64,000 nucleotides of DNA from Streptomyces showdoensis (GCF_039535475.1 NZ_BAAAXG010000002.1:186001-250000), one strand, 5' to 3'; positions 33,224 to 42,562 are shown, numbered from the stretch's first letter. Made by a program: numbers and translations. Notes: generated by a model from the sequence alone, not told the origin.

Positions 33224-34570
33224 ATGTTGCACCCAAGGACTTCAGAGACGGGAACCCACGTGCACGCGACACATGGCCGTACGGTGCGTGACCTGCGGCG
33301 CGAGAACCGCACCGCGGTACTGCGAAGGCTGTACTTCGACGGACCGATGAGCCGTCTGATGCTCGGCCCCGCGATCGGGCTGAGCTCCGGATCGGTCAGC
33401 AACGTGGTGGCCGAGCTCGTGGCGGAGGGCCTGGTCGAGGAGGCCGGCAGCGTCGACTCGGCCGGCGGGCGCCCCCAGACCCTGCTGCGGATCAGCCCCG
33501 GCAGCGGCTGCATGATCGGCGTCGACGTCGGCGAAACCCGCGTCAGGGTCGAGCTGTTCGACCTCACCCTCAACGAACTCGCCCGCACCGAGCGCCCGTT
33601 GCCCAGCACCGGACCCCGAACCGCCCGCTACGACGTGGACCTGGTGGTCCGTCACGTCCGGGACGGCGTCGCCGAGGTCCTGCGGACGGCGGGCGTCGAC
33701 CCCGAACGGCTCCTCGGCGTGGGCGTCGGCGTCCCCGGCATCATCGCCTACACCCCCGAGGACGGCGCCGTCGTCCACGGGCAGACCGTCGGCTGGGACG
33801 CCGTCCCCTTCGAACGCCTGCTGCGCGAGGCCGGCGACCTCCCCGACACCGTCCCCTACTGGATCGACAACGGCGCCAAGACCCTCGGCCAGGCCGAGAT
33901 GTGGTTCGGCGCCGGACGCGGCGCCCGCAGCGCCGTCACCGTCCTCTTCGGCTCCGGCGTCGGAGCCTGCGTCGTCACCGACCCGCTCGGCTCCGGCCGC
34001 GCCCTCGAATGGGGCCACCTCACCGTCAGCGTCCGCGGCCGCCGCTGCCGTTGCGGCTCCCGCGGCTGCCTGGAGGCGTACGCGGGCGCCGAGGCCCTCC
34101 TGGAGCGCTGGGCCGAAGCGGGCGGCCAGCCCCCCGCCGGCGCCGACGAGGAGACCGCGCTCACCGCGATGCTCGCGGCCGCCTACCCGGCCGAGGGCTC
34201 CGCAGCCGCCCCCGACTCCACGGCCCTGGCCGTCCTGGAGGAGACCGCCGAGTACCTGGGCGCCGGCTTCTCCGACCTCATCAACCTCTTCCAGCCCGAA
34301 CGCGTCCTCGTCGGCGGCTGGGCCGGCCTCCAGCTCGGCACCCGCTTCCTCGACACCGTCACCCGCTACGCCACCCAGTACGCGCTGCGCTACCCGGCGA
34401 GCCGCACCACCGTCACCCTGGGCACCCTCGGACCCGAGGCGGTCACGGTCGGCGCGGCCCTCCTCCCGCTCGCGGACTTCTTCACCCGCGGCGGCCGCCG
34501 CCCCGAGACCACACCGAGCGCGCCGACCCCGGCCTGGCAGACGGCCCTGGCGGACCGCGTCACGCCCTGA
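33224..34570 (+). CDS. ROK-family transcriptional repressor
   Basis: A 448-residue repressor with an N-terminal winged helix-turn-helix (about residues 15-75, including GLSSGSVSNVVAELVAEGLV) and a ROK sugar-kinase-like domain. The zinc motif CRCGSRGCLE is seen near residue 275 after EWGHLTV, diagnostic of ROK proteins. It most likely senses a sugar derived from the imported glucan and represses the divergent importer operon. ATG 33224 is the listed start; GTG 33260, 12 codons later, is a possible alternative with a slightly better upstream site. Confidence 0.9.
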   Translation: MLHPRTSETGTHVHATHGRTVRDLRRENRTAVLRRLYFDGPMSRLMLGPAIGLSSGSVSNVVAELVAEGLVEEAGSVDSAGGRPQTLLRISPGSGCMIGVDVGETRVRVELFDLTLNELARTERPLPSTGPRTARYDVDLVVRHVRDGVAEVLRTAGVDPERLLGVGVGVPGIIAYTPEDGAVVHGQTVGWDAVPFERLLREAGDLPDTVPYWIDNGAKTLGQAEMWFGAGRGARSAVTVLFGSGVGACVVTDPLGSGRALEWGHLTVSVRGRRCRCGSRGCLEAYAGAEALLERWAEAGGQPPAGADEETALTAMLAAAYPAEGSAAAPDSTALAVLEETAEYLGAGFSDLINLFQPERVLVGGWAGLQLGTRFLDTVTRYATQYALRYPASRTTVTLGTLGPEAVTVGAALLPLADFFTRGGRRPETTPSAPTPAWQTALADRVTP

Positions 34571-34648
34571 GACCCCGCGCCGCGCGGGTCGACCGCCACC
34601 AGCTGCTCCCCGTGGCCGAGCGGGGGCGCGGAGGCGCGGGCGGAGGGC

Positions 34649-35071
34649 TCAGGCCCGCTCCTCCGGAGGGACGCACAGCACGGGGACGGTGGACATGTGC
34701 AGCAGCTTGTGCGGGGTCGAGCCCAGCAGCGCTCCGCGCATCGGGCTCTCGCCCCAGCTGCCGACCACGATGACGCGCGCGGCGTGCCGGGCCGCCGCGT
34801 CGACGAGTGCCTGGGCCGGCTTCTCGTCGATGACCTCGACGACGGTCGGCACGCCCGCCCGGTCGGCCTCGGTGACCGCGTGCTCCAGACCGGTGCGGCC
34901 CGCCTGGCGGATCGCCTCGTAGTGGGACGCGTACTCCTCGCCGACCGGACCGGGGGCCGCCGCCCCGTAGACGAGCACGAGCCGCTCGTCGAAGGCCGCC
35001 GCCACCTCGACCGCGATGCGCAGCGCCCGGGCGGCGCCGGGGGATTCGTCGTAGCCGAGGACGACCGACAT
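34649..35071 (-). CDS. Universal stress protein (UspA family)
   Basis: A single-domain 140-residue Usp. It starts MSVVLGYDESPGAARAL and has the nucleotide-binding tail VIVVGSWGESPMRGALLGSTPHKLL (GxxG-type loop followed by S/T). The start codon is one base after the stop of the upstream APC permease gene, so they are translationally coupled. Pairing of UspA with a permease is common and suggests modulation of transport, but this is inference. Confidence 0.92.
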   Translation of the reverse strand: MSVVLGYDESPGAARALRIAVEVAAAFDERLVLVYGAAAPGPVGEEYASHYEAIRQAGRTGLEHAVTEADRAGVPTVVEVIDEKPAQALVDAAARHAARVIVVGSWGESPMRGALLGSTPHKLLHMSTVPVLCVPPEERA

Positions 35072-35072
35072 C

Positions 35073-36581
35073 TCAGGACTCCTTGTGCAGGCCGTGGGAG
35101 CGGACCAGCTCGGGGTCGGCCACGCTCGGGCGCTCCCGCCAGAACGCGGGGGACCGCAGCCGCCACGCGATCATGATCACCACTCCGGCGAGGGCGATGC
35201 CGATGCCGATCACGAGCGGGGGGCCGAGGCCGAACCACGAGGTGCCGCTGTACGAGTTCGCCGGGTCGGACATGTCGCCGACCGACCGCACCAGGAGCCA
35301 GGCGAGCAGTCCGGCACCGATGAGCGGGCCCAGCCCGATGAACAGCAGGTTGTGGACGCTCGCGAAGAGGTGGCGCCGGTAGTAGACCACGCAGGCGAGC
35401 CCGGTGAGCGCGTAGTAGAAGGCGATGAGCAGCGAGAGCGCGGTGAGCGAGTCGAAGAGGGCGTTGTCGCTGATCCGGCTCACCACGAGGTACCAGCCGA
35501 TGGCGATCCCGGCGACCCACCACGTACTCACGTCGGGCGTCCGGAAGCGCGGACTGATGTGGCCGTACGAGGCGGGCAGCGCGCGGCGGCGGGCCATGGA
35601 GAGCGCCGTGCGCGAGGCCGGGATGATCGTCGTCTGGGTGGAGGCGATCGCGGAGGTGGAGACGGCCAGCAGGAGGATCCAGTCCCAGCCGCCGAGGACG
35701 TCCGTGGCGAGCTGGGCGAAGACGAACTCCTCCTCGCCCGCGTTCTCGGCCAGGAACGCCGGGCCCGCGTACGCGACGACGGCGAACCCCACGGACACGT
35801 AGGTCACCAGCAGGATGACGGTCGACCAGAGCCCGGCCTTGCCCGGGGCGGTCGCGGAGTCCTCGACCTCCTCGGTCAGGTTGACCGCCGACTCCCAGCC
35901 CCAGTAGATGAACACGCCGAGCAGCAGACCGCCCGTCAGCGCGGCCCCGCCGGCGCCGAAGGGGTTGAGCCAGCCGAGGGCGGGCTCCACGCTGTCGTAC
36001 GCGCTCGTGCCGTTGTAGACGGCGTACAGCGCCACGCCGACGAAGACCAGCAGACAGGCGACCTGGGCCAGGATGAGGACGTTCTGCACCTTGGCCGACA
36101 GTTCGGTGCCGATCACGCACACGGCCGTCATGACGAGGATGAGCAGCACGGTGAGCGACTGCCGGGCGAAGGTGTTGTCCACCCACCCGTCCAGACCGAA
36201 CGCGAGCAGGCCGAAACTCACGGCCACGTCGGCGAGCGAACCGACCACCAGGACCCCGGTCATGGTGATGGCCCACCCGCCGAGCCAGCCGGCCCACGGG
36301 CCCATGGCGCGGGTGACCCAGGAGAAGGTGGTGCCGCAGTCCTGGTCGACCTTGTTCAGGTAGTAGAACGCCGACGCGATCATCAGCATCGGCACGAAGG
36401 ACGCGACCATGACGCCGGGCGCGTAGACCCCGACCAGGGCGACGATGGGGCCGATCACGGCCGCCAGGGAGTACGCGGGGGAGGTGGCGTTGAGCCCGAT
36501 GACGAGGGCGTCGACGAACCCGATGGCATTGGCCTTCAACCCCACGGGTCGCCCGACGGGCGCGGCGTCCTCTGCGGCCAT
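35073..36581 (-). CDS. APC-superfamily amino-acid/polyamine permease
   Basis: A 502-residue cation/amino-acid permease with about twelve membrane helices. The N-terminal helix contains IVALVGVYAPGVM and the conserved helix-6 region TEEVEDSATAPGKAG lies in a loop after GWESAVNLTE, typical of APC transporters. GGGAGCGAGGG precedes the ATG. It is co-transcribed with the UspA gene. The substrate is unknown. Confidence 0.9.
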   Translation of the reverse strand: MAAEDAAPVGRPVGLKANAIGFVDALVIGLNATSPAYSLAAVIGPIVALVGVYAPGVMVASFVPMLMIASAFYYLNKVDQDCGTTFSWVTRAMGPWAGWLGGWAITMTGVLVVGSLADVAVSFGLLAFGLDGWVDNTFARQSLTVLLILVMTAVCVIGTELSAKVQNVLILAQVACLLVFVGVALYAVYNGTSAYDSVEPALGWLNPFGAGGAALTGGLLLGVFIYWGWESAVNLTEEVEDSATAPGKAGLWSTVILLVTYVSVGFAVVAYAGPAFLAENAGEEEFVFAQLATDVLGGWDWILLLAVSTSAIASTQTTIIPASRTALSMARRRALPASYGHISPRFRTPDVSTWWVAGIAIGWYLVVSRISDNALFDSLTALSLLIAFYYALTGLACVVYYRRHLFASVHNLLFIGLGPLIGAGLLAWLLVRSVGDMSDPANSYSGTSWFGLGPPLVIGIGIALAGVVIMIAWRLRSPAFWRERPSVADPELVRSHGLHKES

Positions 36582-36723
36582 GGTCCCTCGCTCCCGTCGA
36601 GCCGGACAGAACAGCGAGACCTACGCCTTCATCGTAGGGAGGCTCCATCGGGCGTGCACGCGCAGGAGCCCCCGACGGCCGGGCGATTCACCCGGGTGCC
36701 GGGCACGAACGGGTCCGGCGAGC

Positions 36724-37257
36724 TCACGGAAGTCCGGCGGCCTGCCGGAGCGTCCGAGCGTCACTGCCGTCCAGCAGGTCCGCCAGCGTCCCCACGACGC
36801 TCGCGTGCTCGGCGAACACGGCCCGGCACTGCGCACGCTCAGGACGGTCGCCGTCACTGCCGAACCAGAAGACCGTCGCCTCGCTCTGCCCGTCGACCGG
36901 CTCGGAGAAGTCGGCGAGGACGACCAGAAGGCGCAGCAGTTCGGACCGGGCGGGAACCCTCGGGTCGCTCGCCAGGCGGAGCAGGAACGGCAGCACCGTC
37001 GGCACGGCCGGATTCATCGCGGAGATGTTCAGCAGGGAATTGCCGAGCACGCGCCGGGCCTCGGGCGCGGCGGTCTCGTCGAGAAGTCCGTGCAGCAGGA
37101 CCGGGATCGCGCCGGGGCACTCCGGGAAGTCGGACCAGCGGACCCGCTCGCACCCCTGGAGGGCGGGATGGCCGTGGCCGGCGGCGACCGCCTGCGGATA
37201 CTCCTCGAGGAACCGGACGATCGCCGTCTCCTTGGCTGCCACGTCCACCCCGCACAT
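36724..37257 (-). CDS. HEAT-repeat-like hypothetical protein
   Basis: A 177-residue soluble protein. ATG 37257 (MCGVDVAAKE) follows GGGGGCGG and starts the region of good codon bias. The middle holds alternating amphipathic helices (ARRVLGNSLLNISAMN, VLPFLLRLASDP, RSELLRLLVVLADFSEP) consistent with HEAT or armadillo repeats. No catalytic motif is visible. It lies between an amino-acid permease and the lanthipeptide locus, in the same orientation as both, but a terminator separates it from the latter. Confidence 0.7.
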   Translation of the reverse strand: MCGVDVAAKETAIVRFLEEYPQAVAAGHGHPALQGCERVRWSDFPECPGAIPVLLHGLLDETAAPEARRVLGNSLLNISAMNPAVPTVLPFLLRLASDPRVPARSELLRLLVVLADFSEPVDGQSEATVFWFGSDGDRPERAQCRAVFAEHASVVGTLADLLDGSDARTLRQAAGLP

Positions 37258-37378
37258 CCGACCGCCCCCGTCCTGCCCTCCCGGGCCATGAGTCCCGAGT
37301 TCTGCCTCTGCGGCACACTCTCGCGACCGGAGATCCGTGCGCAACCCGCACCGGCCGGACCGGCCGGACCGCACCGGG

Positions 37379-37408
37379 CCGGGACCGGTGGCAGGGCATC
37401 GGTCCCGG
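37379..37408 (-). terminator. Hairpin after lanthipeptide precursor gene
   Basis: A 9-bp perfect stem (CCGGGACCG and CGGTCCCGG) with a 12-nt loop, 20 bp beyond the precursor stop. It would end the lanKC-precursor transcript. Confidence 0.7.
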
Positions 37409-37428
37409 GCCTCGTGGGCGGCGGCTCG

Positions 37429-37542
37429 TTACATCGGCTCGGGGAAGACGTCGCTGATGCTCCAGGCGACGCTGAAGCACGGGGGGAAGGCGTTGGTCTC
37501 CGGCTCGGTGTCCAGGGACTGGAGCGCGAGGATCTGGGGCAT
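37429..37542 (-). CDS. Class III lanthipeptide precursor peptide
   Basis: A 37-residue peptide, too short for ordinary ORF thresholds. The ATG lies 7-8 nt after CGGAGA. The leader MPQILALQSLDTEPE has the ILxLQ helix motif that class III synthetases recognise (compare the RamS leader LFDLQSMETP). The C-terminal core contains FPPCFSVAWSISDVF and ends PEPM. It has one cysteine (residue 22) with serines after it (24, 28, 30) and one threonine before it (16). The usual labionin pattern, two serines followed by a cysteine, is absent. It lies 110 bp downstream of lanKC, in the same direction. Confidence 0.85.
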   Translation of the reverse strand: MPQILALQSLDTEPETNAFPPCFSVAWSISDVFPEPM

Positions 37543-37651
37543 GGTGTTCTCCGTTTCCTTGAAGGGTGTCGCTGTCGGTCACTGCATACCTGGGCGCGGG
37601 GTGTGTGCCGCCGTGCCCAGGGGGTCATGGGGCCCGTCCGGTGAGGCGTGG

Positions 37652-40288
37652 TCAGACGGTGGCCGGGAGCCGGGGGCGGGTGTGGTGGGGTTCCGTCAGG
37701 AGCGGGCCGGCCAGCAGGCGGTGCAGGGCCAGCAGGACGCCGGCCCCGCCGCTGGACAGGTCGGCGGTGAAGCGCTGCGAACCCGCGCCGAGGAAGCGGA
37801 CCCCGCGCCGGTACGGGACGGCGTACTTCAGCAGGCCGGTCGCGGCGCGCACGGCGTCCTCGCGGGCGGCGTCCGTGCCGGTGAGCTCGGCGTGCCCGGC
37901 CAGGAACCAGACCAGTCCGGCCAGCCCCCGGTACAGGCCCGCCTCCTTCGTGGCGCAGGAGACCCGGATGCCGGCGACCAGCCTCGGCAGCGCCTCGGCG
38001 CAGCGCTCGTCCGGCGCGGTGGCCACGTAGCGGGTGAGCACCGCCGCCACCCCCGCCGCGCCCGTCGCCAGGTACGGCATGGCACGGGTCGTCCGCGCGT
38101 CGTCGGACACGGACAGGGCGCCGTCGTCCAGCGGGAAGGTCCGGTCCAGCTCCTGGTGGAGCAGCAGCCGGCCCGCCTCCAGGAACCGGGCCTCGCCGGT
38201 GTCGCGGGCCAGCCGGTGGAGGAAGAGGGCGAGCCCCGAGCGGCCGTGCAGCAGCCCGCGGGCGTCGTGCTCGCCGAGCGTGGCCGCCGGGTCGGGGGTG
38301 CGCAGCAGGGCCTCACCCGCCGCGGCGGCCCGTTCCAGGTGGCCGGCGTCGCCGGTCAGCCGGTGCAGGGCGAGCCAGCCCAGGCCGACCCCGGCCCGCC
38401 CGCCGGCCAGCGTCCCGCAGGAGGAGGTGAGCGGGTGCCCGTCGGCGTCCCGGAGCAGGTCGACGGCCTCGTCCAGCAGGCCGAGCGGGGCCAGTACCCG
38501 GGCGACACCGGCCGCGCCGACGAGCAGCCCGGGGGGCAGCGCGCCGCGCAGCGCCAGCGTGTCGCGGCGCAGCCGTGCGACGATCTCCTCCGGCACGGAG
38601 GCGCCGGCGCGGTGCAGGGCGTGCACCACCCCGGCCGTGCCGTAGGCCAGGCACACGGTGTTGGTCCGGAACGCCTCGGGCGAGGGCGGGAAGGCCCACT
38701 CCGGCCGCTCGGCGTCGGCCGTCTCCAGCAGCCCCGCGGCCACCTCCTCGGCCAGCCGGGTGAGGCAGCCGTGCGGGTCGGCGTCCAGCTCCGCGGGGGA
38801 GGGCAGCCGGTCGGGACCGCCAGGGTCCTGCGTCCGGCTCCCCTCCCGGCTCTCCGCCCGGCTCCCCGTCCGGTCCTCCGGCAGGTGGAAGGCGGTCGCC
38901 CGCCGCCACAGGTCGGGCGGCGGAGCCACGTCCGCCAGATCACGCCGCAGGAGCGCGAGGTTGCCCGGCGCGTGTTCGGCGATCTCGTGGAACGGCGCCA
39001 GGAAGGCGAGCGCGACAGCCGACGCCCCGTACCGGTCCTGTAGCAGCGGATCGGCGTCGGACCGGCGCAGGCGGGACGGCGGCGTGAACCCCGGCGTGCC
39101 CATCCCGGAGGGGGCCGCGGACAGCTCCGAGGCCGCCTCGAAGTCCACCAGACGGACCCCGCCCGCAGGCGTGACCAGGACGTTGCCCAGGCTGAGGTCC
39201 CCGAACCGGTAGCCGGCGGCGTGCACCCGGCCGAGCGAGTCGTCCAGCCCGGCCAGCAGGCGCCGGCAGGCCGCGTAGTACGCGTCGACGGACTCCGCCG
39301 TGCGGTCGGCGCGGGCCAGCGGGGAGGACCGGCTCAGCCAGCCCACCAGCGGCTGCCCCTCGACGTACTCGGTGACGACGAACTCGTGCTCCCACTCCGT
39401 GAAGTGGTCCAGCGGCTCCGGGGCCACCCCGGGCGCGGCCGCGTGCAGCGCGCGCAGCACCTCGTACTCGTGCCGCAGCCGCTGCCGCGCGTCGGTCCCG
39501 TCGAAGACCAGGCCGTTGTGGGCACGGGCCTCCTTCAGGAAGACGGCGCGGCCGGTCCGCCGGTCGCGGGCCCGGTAGGCGCCGCCCGCGTTGCTGAGGC
39601 GCACCGCGCCGGTCACCTCGTAGTCGCGGATCAGGATCGGGCCCGTGTGCGGCGGCTCCTCCCGCTCGACGAAGGGGTCCACGATCCCCGCGGGCAACCG
39701 GAAGGCGGGCAGCCGCGCGTCCACGACCTCGCGGCCGGAGCCGTCACGGACCAGCCCCTCCCGGGTGCCGTCGGCCCGCAGCCGGCTGAGGGCGCCGTCG
39801 AAGGCCCCGTAGCGGTAGTGGACCGTCCGCGAGTCGCGGAAGCGCCGGTCGGTGAGGACGTACGGCCCCTCCTCCCCGTCGAGCGCGTCGCGCAGGCGTT
39901 CCAGCAGCCGGCGCGCGGTCGCCGGGTCCGGCGGATAGACGGCGCAGAACTTGCCCGACTGGGCCCGCGCGGCGTGCTTGTGATGGAGGAACAGGAAGAA
40001 GAGCCGGGCGCTCAGGTGCTTGAACGGCACGCCCTCGGCGAAGCAGATCCCGGCGACCGTGTCGAGCACGTGCTGCGCCCGGTCCAGCCGCGCCGACACG
40101 TGGATCTTCCAGCCCTGCCCGGGGCTCCCGCTCCGCGGACCGCCCCACACCGTCCAGATGCCCCGGGCGGCGCCGCGCAGTCCCGGCGGCACCGCCCGGG
40201 GGACGAAGCGCGGTCCGGGGTCGGCCACGCTGGGCAGCGGCAGGTAGTACTCCCGGTCCGCGAGCGCCTCGCCGAAGCCTTCGAGCAC
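37652..40288 (-). CDS. Class III lanthionine synthetase (LanKC)
   Basis: An 878-residue trifunctional enzyme: N-terminal phosphoSer/Thr lyase (1-220), Ser/Thr kinase (about 230-470) and LanC-like cyclase (about 510-878). In the kinase, FLKEARAHNG near 250, GDLSLGNVLV near 361 and RLVDFEAASE are the lysine, catalytic and metal-binding motifs. The cyclase has GLLHGRSGLALFL and SSCGTLAGG but lacks the CHG zinc site (LYRGLAGLVWFLAG instead), which places it in class III, not IV. It phosphorylates and eliminates serine and threonine in the precursor and joins cysteine to the dehydro residues. GTG 40288 follows GAGGAG. It is the first gene of a two-gene operon. Confidence 0.93.
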   Translation of the reverse strand: MLEGFGEALADREYYLPLPSVADPGPRFVPRAVPPGLRGAARGIWTVWGGPRSGSPGQGWKIHVSARLDRAQHVLDTVAGICFAEGVPFKHLSARLFFLFLHHKHAARAQSGKFCAVYPPDPATARRLLERLRDALDGEEGPYVLTDRRFRDSRTVHYRYGAFDGALSRLRADGTREGLVRDGSGREVVDARLPAFRLPAGIVDPFVEREEPPHTGPILIRDYEVTGAVRLSNAGGAYRARDRRTGRAVFLKEARAHNGLVFDGTDARQRLRHEYEVLRALHAAAPGVAPEPLDHFTEWEHEFVVTEYVEGQPLVGWLSRSSPLARADRTAESVDAYYAACRRLLAGLDDSLGRVHAAGYRFGDLSLGNVLVTPAGGVRLVDFEAASELSAAPSGMGTPGFTPPSRLRRSDADPLLQDRYGASAVALAFLAPFHEIAEHAPGNLALLRRDLADVAPPPDLWRRATAFHLPEDRTGSRAESREGSRTQDPGGPDRLPSPAELDADPHGCLTRLAEEVAAGLLETADAERPEWAFPPSPEAFRTNTVCLAYGTAGVVHALHRAGASVPEEIVARLRRDTLALRGALPPGLLVGAAGVARVLAPLGLLDEAVDLLRDADGHPLTSSCGTLAGGRAGVGLGWLALHRLTGDAGHLERAAAAGEALLRTPDPAATLGEHDARGLLHGRSGLALFLHRLARDTGEARFLEAGRLLLHQELDRTFPLDDGALSVSDDARTTRAMPYLATGAAGVAAVLTRYVATAPDERCAEALPRLVAGIRVSCATKEAGLYRGLAGLVWFLAGHAELTGTDAAREDAVRAATGLLKYAVPYRRGVRFLGAGSQRFTADLSSGGAGVLLALHRLLAGPLLTEPHHTRPRLPATV

Positions 40289-40362
40289 GGGAACTCCTCA
40301 CAGGGGGTGGTGGGCCGCCACAAAGGTCTCGCGCGTCGGAGGCTAGGACCGGCAGGTATGGA

Positions 40363-40391
40363 GGCGGTTCGGCGGCGGTTCGGTGGCGGTA
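40363..40391. promoter_or_regulatory. SARP-type heptamer direct repeats
   Basis: Three near-identical heptamers, GGCGGTT (40363-40369), GGCGGTT (40374-40380) and GGCGGTA (40385-40391), are separated by exactly 4 bp, giving an 11-bp period. SARP activators bind such repeats on one face of the helix upstream of -10 elements. They lie 75-103 bp upstream of the lanKC start and about 270 bp upstream of the divergent SARP gene, so lanKC is the likely target. Confidence 0.7.
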
Positions 40392-40409
40392 TGGCGACCG
40401 CCGCCGGGC

Positions 40410-40517
40410 GGAGCACCCCCGTGCCGCCGTCGGCCCGGAGCACCCCCGTGCCGCCGCCGGGCCGGAGCACCCTGAGGCACCCGACGGGCCCGGGCACCCT
40501 CGTGGCACCCCCGTGCC
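40410..40517. repeat. 27-bp direct repeats in lanKC/SARP intergenic region
   Basis: Four units of 27 bp, each beginning around ggagcaccc. The first two are almost identical and the other two are degenerate. They fill the centre of the 372-bp intergenic region (40289-40660), which otherwise contains the heptamer repeats and the SARP gene's GGGGGAGG site. Their role is unknown. Confidence 0.75.
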
Positions 40518-40660
40518 ACCCCCCGTCGCACCCGCGGGGCCTTCCGCGGGCCCCGTGGAACATGGGTGCCCCTTCCCCATGCGGAAGATCCGCCCCGCGT
40601 ACCAGCATCGGGCGTGGCCGGGCGCTGAACGGCGGGCCGGGGGCGGGACGGGGGAGGACC

Positions 40661-42562
40661 ATGGTGGCGGGGCAGGGGCGGGCGGGGGCGTCGCCGTCGG
40701 CGTTCGTCACCGGGCGGGGCCGGGACGCGGCCACGGGAGGACCGGACCCCGGAGCGCTCGCACGGCACCCGGCGCCACCCGGCACGCTCGGCTTCTCCGT
40801 CCTCGGCCCGCTCACGGTCCACCGGGACGGCAGGGCGCTGCCCCTCGGCCCGTTCAAGCAGCGGATCGTGCTGGCGACCCTGCTCGGCTCCGCCAACGCC
40901 CCGGTGTCCGTCGACGCGCTGACCGACGCGGTCTGGCAGGGGGAGCCCCCGCGCACCGCCCGTAAGAACCTCCAGGTGTACGTGAGCGCCGTGCGCGCGC
41001 TCCTCGCCGAGGACGACCCGGACGGGCCGCGGCTCACCCACACGGGCGGCGGCTACGCGCTGCGCGTGGCGGAGGACGAGCTGGACCTCCTCCGGTTCCG
41101 CTCCCTCGTCCGGGCGGCCGAGGGACAGGAGCCCCGCCGGGCCGCCCGACTCCTGTGCCGGGCCCTCGACCTGTGGCAGGGGCCGCCGCTGGGCGGCGAC
41201 CTCCGGCGGTCGCCGCGGCTGGCCGAGGAGGCCGAGCGGCTGGAGCTGAGCCGTCTCGCGGCCTGCGAGAGCTGGGCGGAGGCGGAGCTGGAGCGGGGCG
41301 GCGGGCCCGCGGTGGTCGACGGACTGCGCGGCCTGATCGAGCGGCACCCGCTCCGGGAACGGCTCCGGTCCGCCTGGATGCGCGCGCTGAGCGCGTCCGG
41401 CCGGCGGGCCGAGGCGCTCGCGGCGTACGACGACTACCGGCAGCTCCTCGCCCGGGAGCTGGGCCTGGAACCCGGTGGCGCCATGGCGGCCCGCTACCGG
41501 ACGATCCTGGCCGGCGACGGCCGCACCCGGGCGGTCGCGGCGGCCCGGCCGCCGGTCGTCCTGCCGCCCGACCTCGCCGACTTCACCGGGCACGGCGGGG
41601 AACTGGGCTCCCTCGTAAGCCTGTTGCGGAGCGACGGCCGCGAGGATGCCGCCGCCCCCGCCGTCCTGCTCTCCGGTCCCGCCGGATCCGGGAAGACCGC
41701 GCTGGCGGTACGGGCCGCCCATCTGCTCGGCGACCGGTTCGCCGACGGGCGGCTCTTCGTCCCGCTGCGGGACGCGGACGGCCGCCCCCGCCCGCTGCCG
41801 GCGGTCCTCGCGGAGCTCGCCGAACGCACCGGCCGGGTCGGCCCTTCCGGTCCCGGGGCCTGGCGCGAGTGGCTCGCGGCGCACCGGGCGCTGGTGATCC
41901 TGGACGACGCTCCCGACGAAGCCGCCGTACGACCGCTGCTCCCGTGCGGCGGACGCGGCAGGGTCCTGCTCACCGCCCGCGGCCAACTGGGCGGCCTGGG
42001 GCCCCTGCACCGGGTCGCCGCTCCGCCACCGCTCGGCGCCGCCGACTCCCTGCGACTCCTCGCAGGGCTCGCCGGTGAGGACCGCGTACGGGCCGACCGG
42101 GACGCCGCCCTGCGCATCGTGCGCGCCTGCGGCGGGTCGCCGCTGGCGGTCCGGGTGAGCGGGATGCGGCTCGCGGTGCTCCGGCGCGTGCCGCTGCGGG
42201 AGTTCGCGGACCGGCTCGCCGATCCCGCGGGGGTGCTGGACGAACTGGTCTCCGGGGACGTGTCCGTCCGGCTGCTGCTGGCCCGCGGCTGGGAGGAGCT
42301 GCCGAAGGAGCGGGGCAGGGACGCGGCGCGGCTGGCCGCGGGCACCGACGAGGGACCCTTCGGGCTGGCCGACGCGTCCGCGGCCCTCGGCTGCGACGAG
42401 CGGCACGCCGTACGGGTGGTGGAGGCGCTGATCGACGCCGGAATGGTGACGTCACCCCGCGGCGAGGTCACCGCGCAGGCGGCACGGTACGAACTGCCCC
42501 ACCTGATCAGGCTGTACGCGCGCGACCGGGAGGTCCTGACCCCCGTGCCGGCCTCGGGCTGA
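40661..42562 (+). CDS. SARP-family regulator with NB-ARC domain
   Basis: A 633-residue AfsR/DnrI-type regulator. After a 45-residue tail it has an OmpR-like winged-helix domain (FSVLGPLTVHRDGRALPLG, GGGYALRV), a bacterial transcriptional activation domain (to about 280, ending LGLEPGGAMAARY), and an NB-ARC ATPase with Walker A GPAGSGKT near 339 and LVILDD (Walker B). It stops soon after the NB-ARC winged helix, without the TPR region of full AfsR. ATG 40661 follows GGGGGAGG. The open frame continues upstream through antisense lanKC, which is not real protein. It is divergent from lanKC and probably activates it. Confidence 0.92.
   Translation: MVAGQGRAGASPSAFVTGRGRDAATGGPDPGALARHPAPPGTLGFSVLGPLTVHRDGRALPLGPFKQRIVLATLLGSANAPVSVDALTDAVWQGEPPRTARKNLQVYVSAVRALLAEDDPDGPRLTHTGGGYALRVAEDELDLLRFRSLVRAAEGQEPRRAARLLCRALDLWQGPPLGGDLRRSPRLAEEAERLELSRLAACESWAEAELERGGGPAVVDGLRGLIERHPLRERLRSAWMRALSASGRRAEALAAYDDYRQLLARELGLEPGGAMAARYRTILAGDGRTRAVAAARPPVVLPPDLADFTGHGGELGSLVSLLRSDGREDAAAPAVLLSGPAGSGKTALAVRAAHLLGDRFADGRLFVPLRDADGRPRPLPAVLAELAERTGRVGPSGPGAWREWLAAHRALVILDDAPDEAAVRPLLPCGGRGRVLLTARGQLGGLGPLHRVAAPPPLGAADSLRLLAGLAGEDRVRADRDAALRIVRACGGSPLAVRVSGMRLAVLRRVPLREFADRLADPAGVLDELVSGDVSVRLLLARGWEELPKERGRDAARLAAGTDEGPFGLADASAALGCDERHAVRVVEALIDAGMVTSPRGEVTAQAARYELPHLIRLYARDREVLTPVPASG

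Noticed and set aside
40410-40517. 27-bp repeats as a CRISPR array
   Set aside because: Units are contiguous without spacers and degenerate quickly; no cas genes.
39221-40660. N-terminal extension of the SARP open frame
   Set aside because: It runs antisense through lanKC; a good ribosome site and the domain start place the gene at 40661.
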